The translations under genes and the position numbers were made by a program. A model generated the notes under the pieces. The model was not told the origin of the DNA and made no database searches. It saw only the letters and a program-made list of their open reading frames with translations. A DNA stretch of 64,000 nt from Bacillus sp. RAR_GA_16 (GTDB lineage: Bacteria; Bacillota; Bacilli; Bacillales; Guptibacillaceae): NCBI RefSeq assembly GCF_020165985.1, contig NZ_JAIUKZ010000011.1, positions 1 to 64,000 of the forward strand. The letters run 5' to 3'. Below, piece by piece: positions 60,755 to 64,000 of this stretch. Positions within the stretch are counted from its first letter, which is position 1. Each line of letters begins with the position of its first letter.

Positions 60755-60846
60755 TATTGGCCAAAATTTCATTATATTGGCCATATCCAGAATATATTGG
60801 CCAAATTTAAGATTTATTGGCTAAAATCGAAATTTATTGGCTAAAC
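60755..60846. repeat. Array of five 20-bp units with a TATTGGCCAAA core
   Basis: TATTGG starts at 60755, 60775, 60795, 60815 and 60835, exactly 20 bp apart. The next bases are CCAAA, CCATA, CCAAA, CTAAA and CTAAA, so units 1 and 3 hold the palindrome TTGGCCAA, and the last two share CT. The remaining bases are A/T-rich and variable. The last unit overlaps the final codons and stop of the minus-strand NERD gene. The period equals that of the array at 25091-25190, while the core differs. Confidence 0.85.
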
Positions 60847-61817
60847 CTGTTCAAATCCACATCTAAAAAGTACTTTCTCCCTTTTTTGATGCCCTTACAC
60901 GGAAGGTTCATCGCTCTTAACATTTTTGATGTTGCTGACACGGAATCCATCCTCAAAAACCGCCTCGCCTCCTGATTCGTAATCTCTTTAGACACAAGGA
61001 GCGCATAATCTCGAAGCGCCCTTAAGTGAGCATCACGCGAATAAGTGCCACATATTTCGCAATACCACCTCCCATGCAGCCTCAGCATAGCTAGACGATC
61101 ACATGAAGGACACGTGACACCAATAAGCAAATCGTCCCTAGAAATTGAAAAGCGCTTCAGAACATCACGGTCAAGTGGCTCATGTAGCTTAACAAAAGTA
61201 CGCCCGATTTTCCGAACTTCTTTCACCGTCAAACGCTCATCACTATACTCCTTGTCCAGTAACTTCACTTTTGTCGGCAAGTACTCGCTCCGGATGACTT
61301 TTGAAGAAATGAATTGAACCTTCTCTGTCGCTTTCAAAACCGCTCTTCGGTTAGCCACCACAATAAGCATTTCAATAGGTACTTCTGGGATATTCATTTT
61401 TTGAAGCAAATCTCGAAGTTGGGAACGCTGCCGCTCCACCTGGGTGAGGGGGTTAGGAAAGGCTTCTTCTTTCGTATCCGAAATGCGAATTAGTTGGTTG
61501 AAGGTGGGATCAAACATGAGAGTGCCTGAAATATTTTTCACTTCGAGAATGAGAAGATAGTGCTGTGTCACGACAAGCGTATCGATTTGAAAATAATGGA
61601 CGCCGTCAAATAGACGCAGGTCATGATAGATCGAAAACCGCTTATCATCTAAAAAACTTAACGGGAAATTTAGCGATTTCTCACCTGATATTCCTGCTTG
61701 GTGCATTGCAATTTGCTCATTTATTTCCGCAATGCGTAGATGATTGGAAGGAAGCCGATTTAGTAAAAGGTTTAATTTGTGGAGATATTGCGGGGGATCA
61801 TGATCTTTTTTGATCAA
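60834..61817 (-). CDS. NERD-domain protein with zinc-ribbon and HTH-like tail
   Basis: A 327-residue protein. A NERD domain (LDDKRFSIYHDLRL, FQIDTLVVTQHYLLILEVKN, with the Asp and Glu-x-Lys of nuclease-like folds) spans about residues 50-170. It is followed by a CPSC...CEIC zinc-ribbon and a helical C-terminus. NERD proteins are common in DNA-processing contexts but mostly uncharacterised. TTG 61817 follows AGAGGAGAGG. The final codons lie in the repeat array. Confidence 0.85.
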   Translation of the reverse strand: MIKKDHDPPQYLHKLNLLLNRLPSNHLRIAEINEQIAMHQAGISGEKSLNFPLSFLDDKRFSIYHDLRLFDGVHYFQIDTLVVTQHYLLILEVKNISGTLMFDPTFNQLIRISDTKEEAFPNPLTQVERQRSQLRDLLQKMNIPEVPIEMLIVVANRRAVLKATEKVQFISSKVIRSEYLPTKVKLLDKEYSDERLTVKEVRKIGRTFVKLHEPLDRDVLKRFSISRDDLLIGVTCPSCDRLAMLRLHGRWYCEICGTYSRDAHLRALRDYALLVSKEITNQEARRFLRMDSVSATSKMLRAMNLPCKGIKKGRKYFLDVDLNRFSQ

Positions 61818-61904
61818 AGAGAGACCTCTCCTCTGGATTTTATTTTCACACATACGAAGACATTCTCCGCCAATTCATGAAATCCTTTTCTTAGTAAAAT
61901 CAAA

Positions 61905-61942
61905 AAGCCAGCTCCTTCACTTTGAAGGAAGCTAGCTTTCTT
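61905..61942 (-). terminator. Intrinsic terminator after ilvD
   Basis: Minus-strand imperfect stem built on GCTAGC-TTCCTTC / GAAGGAGCTGGC followed by TTTTTG. Confidence 0.8.
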
Positions 61943-61951
61943 AACGAACAT

Positions 61952-63646
61952 TTACTCAAGATCTAAATCCGTTACTGCACCTTTAGCAGACGAGGAAACG
62001 AGTCTTGCGTATTTACCTAGAATGCCTGTCTTATAGCGAAGCTCAGGACGTACCCACTCAGCACGACGACGCTCCAATTCTTCGTCTGTTACATCAAAAT
62101 TGATTTGTTGCTTGTCACTATCGATCGTAATGGTGTCCCCTTCTTTTAAGAGGCCAATTGGTCCACCAACAAAGGCTTCTGGCGAAACGTGTCCGATCAC
62201 AAATCCGTGCGAACCACCAGAGAAACGACCATCTGTCATAAGCGCTACTTTCCCATTCAAACCTTTTCCAACGATCATGGAAGTGATGGAAAGCATCTCA
62301 GGCATACCCGGTCCACCTTTAGGTCCTACGTTGCGGATGACGAGTACGTCTCCTTCTTTAATGTCCTCCGCTTCAATTGCTGCCGTTGCTTCTGCTTCGT
62401 TATTATATACGCGAGCAGGTCCTTCAAAATGGCTGATTTTTTGACCAGACATTTTTGCAACTGAACCTTCTGGAGCTAGATTCCCTCGAAGAACAACAAG
62501 TGGGCCGCTTTCTTTAATTGGATTATTTAGAGAGCGAATGATTTCTTGTCCTTCTTTCAGAGATGGTGCTTCAGCAAGGTTTTCTGCCACTGTTTTACCT
62601 GTTACAGTCAGACAGTCGCCGTGTAGCAAACCATGCTCATGAAGAAGCTTCATAACCGCCGGTACGCCACCGATCTCGTATAGATCCTGCATCACATATT
62701 TACCGCTTGGTTTCATATCCGCAATGTATGGAACACGCTCGCGAACACGCTCGAAATCATCTAATGATAAATCTACACCAGCTGAATGAGCCATAGCTGT
62801 TAAATGCAAGAACGCATTTGTTGAACCACCGAGAGCCATGACAACCGTGATTGCATTTTCAAATGCTTCTTTCGTCATAATGTCACGAGGGTAAATTTCT
62901 TTTTCAAGAAGAGAAACCACTAACTCGCCAGCTTGACGACATTCTGATTCTTTATAATCATTGACAGCAGGCGTCGATGAGGATCCAGGAATACTCATTC
63001 CAAGTGCTTCAACCGCAGAAGCCATTGTGTTTGCGGTATACATGCCGCCGCATGCTCCTGCGCCCGGACATGCAGAACATTCCACTTTGTGTAGCTCTTC
63101 ATCATTAATTGTTCCCGCCTGGTATTGGCCAACCGCCTCAAATGACGAAACAATGTCGATATCATTACCATTCAGTTTACCTGGCTGGATCGTTCCTCCG
63201 TACACATAAACGGAAGGAATATTCATACGACCAATCGCAATTAAGCATCCAGGCGTAGTTTTATCACAGCCCCCAATAGCGACAACACCATCAAGACGTT
63301 CCGCATTCGTAACCGTTTCAATTGAATCTGCAATGATCTCGCGACTTGGCAAAGAGTAGAACATTCCTTCATGGCCCATCGCAATTCCATCTGAAACGGT
63401 AATCGTGTTAAAAATCATTGGCGCGCCGCCGTTATCCTTCGCTCCTGCTTTCGCTTCACGCGCAAGGCTATCAATATGTACATTACAAGGTGTAACTTCA
63501 CTCCAAGTACTTGCTACACCAATCATTGGTTTTTTAAAATCTTCATCTGTAAAACCGACTGCTCGAAGCATGGATCGGTTAGGTACTCGGTTGACACCTT
63601 CACTGATTACTTTACTTCTGATTCGAAGATCTTTTTTGCCTTCCAT
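61952..63646 (-). CDS. ilvD: Dihydroxy-acid dehydratase
   Basis: A 564-residue enzyme of branched-chain amino acid synthesis that dehydrates 2,3-dihydroxy-3-methylbutanoate (and the methylpentanoate). The iron-sulfur and metal-binding regions are visible: [26 protein letters not shown], and the C-terminal [15 protein letters not shown] 63646 follows GGAAGGGTG. It stands alone here instead of in an ilv-leu operon; a CodY-like site lies upstream. Confidence 0.96.
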   Translation of the reverse strand: MEGKKDLRIRSKVISEGVNRVPNRSMLRAVGFTDEDFKKPMIGVASTWSEVTPCNVHIDSLAREAKAGAKDNGGAPMIFNTITVSDGIAMGHEGMFYSLPSREIIADSIETVTNAERLDGVVAIGGCDKTTPGCLIAIGRMNIPSVYVYGGTIQPGKLNGNDIDIVSSFEAVGQYQAGTINDEELHKVECSACPGAGACGGMYTANTMASAVEALGMSIPGSSSTPAVNDYKESECRQAGELVVSLLEKEIYPRDIMTKEAFENAITVVMALGGSTNAFLHLTAMAHSAGVDLSLDDFERVRERVPYIADMKPSGKYVMQDLYEIGGVPAVMKLLHEHGLLHGDCLTVTGKTVAENLAEAPSLKEGQEIIRSLNNPIKESGPLVVLRGNLAPEGSVAKMSGQKISHFEGPARVYNNEAEATAAIEAEDIKEGDVLVIRNVGPKGGPGMPEMLSITSMIVGKGLNGKVALMTDGRFSGGSHGFVIGHVSPEAFVGGPIGLLKEGDTITIDSDKQQINFDVTDEELERRRAEWVRPELRYKTGILGKYARLVSSSAKGAVTDLDLE

Positions 63647-63744
63647 TCTAATCACCCTTCCAAATCACATATAAAATTAGACAATTTTTTTAATTCAAAA
63701 TTTATATTCTTTGATGATACTAGTTTTCGCACTTTAACGCAAAC

Positions 63745-63759
63745 AATTATCAGAAATTT
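63745..63759. promoter_or_regulatory. CodY-like box upstream of ilvD
   Basis: AATTATCAGAAATTT matches 13 of 15 positions of AATTTTCWGAAAATT in its minus-strand reading. CodY repression of branched-chain synthesis is well known in Bacillus. No T-box leader features are seen in 63647-63830. Confidence 0.55.
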
Positions 63760-63828
63760 AATTGTAAACTTTTTGCGATCGTTCAGATTAGTGGAATTTT
63801 TGTCGGTCAAGATGACTTTAAAACATGA

Positions 63829-63856
63829 GAAGCCGCCCTCTTATGAGGACGGCTTC
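63829..63856. terminator. Intrinsic terminator hairpin
   Basis: Stem GAAGCCG-CCTC / GAGG-CGGCTTC with one mismatch and TTAT loop; it follows the partial minus-strand gene at the window end. Confidence 0.8.
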
Positions 63857-63883
63857 GATTTTATTCTTCATGCTTGGAAGAGT

Positions 63884-64000
63884 TTAAAGGGTACCAGGCT
63901 CAAATGTTTTACAATCGGTTTCTTCACTATTACGTGCTTTATTCCCCTGATGACTGACAACATAGATTTCGTCTGCTCCACAGTTTTTCCCATTGCGATT
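63884..64000 (-). CDS. C-terminal end of an unknown protein (partial)
   Basis: The minus strand is open from the window edge to a TAA at 63884-63886, giving 38 residues: NGKNCGADEIYVVSHQG followed by a polar tail with another Cys and ending TFEPGTL. The sequence is balanced and a terminator hairpin follows, which supports a real gene end. No family is recognised. Confidence 0.5.
   Translation of the reverse strand, partial: NRNGKNCGADEIYVVSHQGNKARNSEETDCKTFEPGTL

Noticed and set aside
63647-63830. T-box leader for ilvD
   Set aside because: No T-box core sequence or terminator/antiterminator pair; only a CodY-like site is visible.

Overview
The window looks like chromosomal DNA of an aerobic, endospore-forming Bacillaceae species. 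Supporting signs are Bacillus-type genes (yeeI, yhfK, YjcZ-type mini-proteins, an IDEAL-domain protein, BmrA, RelP, a yrk-like sulfur cassette), AAGGAGG-type ribosome-binding sites, frequent TTG/GTG starts, intrinsic terminators after most units, and Fur, CcpA, CodY and CstR-type sites. Genus cannot be fixed from the sequence; a marine or alkaliphilic Bacillus relative is my inference. No rRNA, tRNA, phage, insertion sequence or CRISPR array is visible.

Layout. 1-6.5 kb: end of a membrane protein, yeeI, a P1-type aminopeptidase, a MerR regulator divergent from a short-chain dehydrogenase with a 19-bp-spacer promoter, a frameshifted glycerate kinase, proB, and two small spore-like or unknown ORFs. 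6.5-10.1 kb: class I ribonucleotide reductase genes (nrdF is frameshifted) behind a cobalamin riboswitch. 10.3-14.3 kb: two-component system, secreted coiled-coil protein, MscS channel. 14.4-25 kb: DUF4349 lipoprotein, an autoregulated YtrA-type ABC operon, a class F sortase with an FN3 domain, an alanine symporter, yhfK, a diguanylate cyclase and an Old Yellow Enzyme. 25-36.7 kb: a 20-bp periodic repeat array, YuiD-like protein, MutS2 relative without Smr, a structured intergenic region, a second (frameshifted) alanine symporter, BmrA, and a group of redox and regulatory genes that share an undescribed 19-bp motif.

36.8-41.7 kb: purU, three tiny YjcZ-like genes, FMN reductase, EthD, a TVP38-family protein and a CorC-like protein whose SD may be bridged to its start by a hairpin. 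41.8-49.6 kb: a persulfide-handling operon (cstR, dsrE, three rhodaneses, tusA, rhodanese-MBL, tauE) with CstR-type operators, a DUF202 gene apparently in the same regulon, and a RR-HK-MsrAB operon. 49.9-64 kb: HxlR, acyltransferase, CstA, a Fur-controlled nitroreductase, Gfo/Idh/MocA, relP, atoE, an HpaB-family monooxygenase, a SurA-N lipoprotein, thioesterase, VOC protein, a second 20-bp periodic array, a NERD protein and ilvD.

The strongest unexplained signals are the two exact 20-bp periodic arrays with different CG-rich cores, the four-gene TGTAA-N9-TTACA-like motif around an Rrf2 regulator, and the hairpin between SD and start of the CorC-like gene. Three genes (glycerate kinase, nrdF, one alanine symporter) each carry the equivalent of one surplus base. 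This could mean residual insertion errors in the assembly or real pseudogenes.
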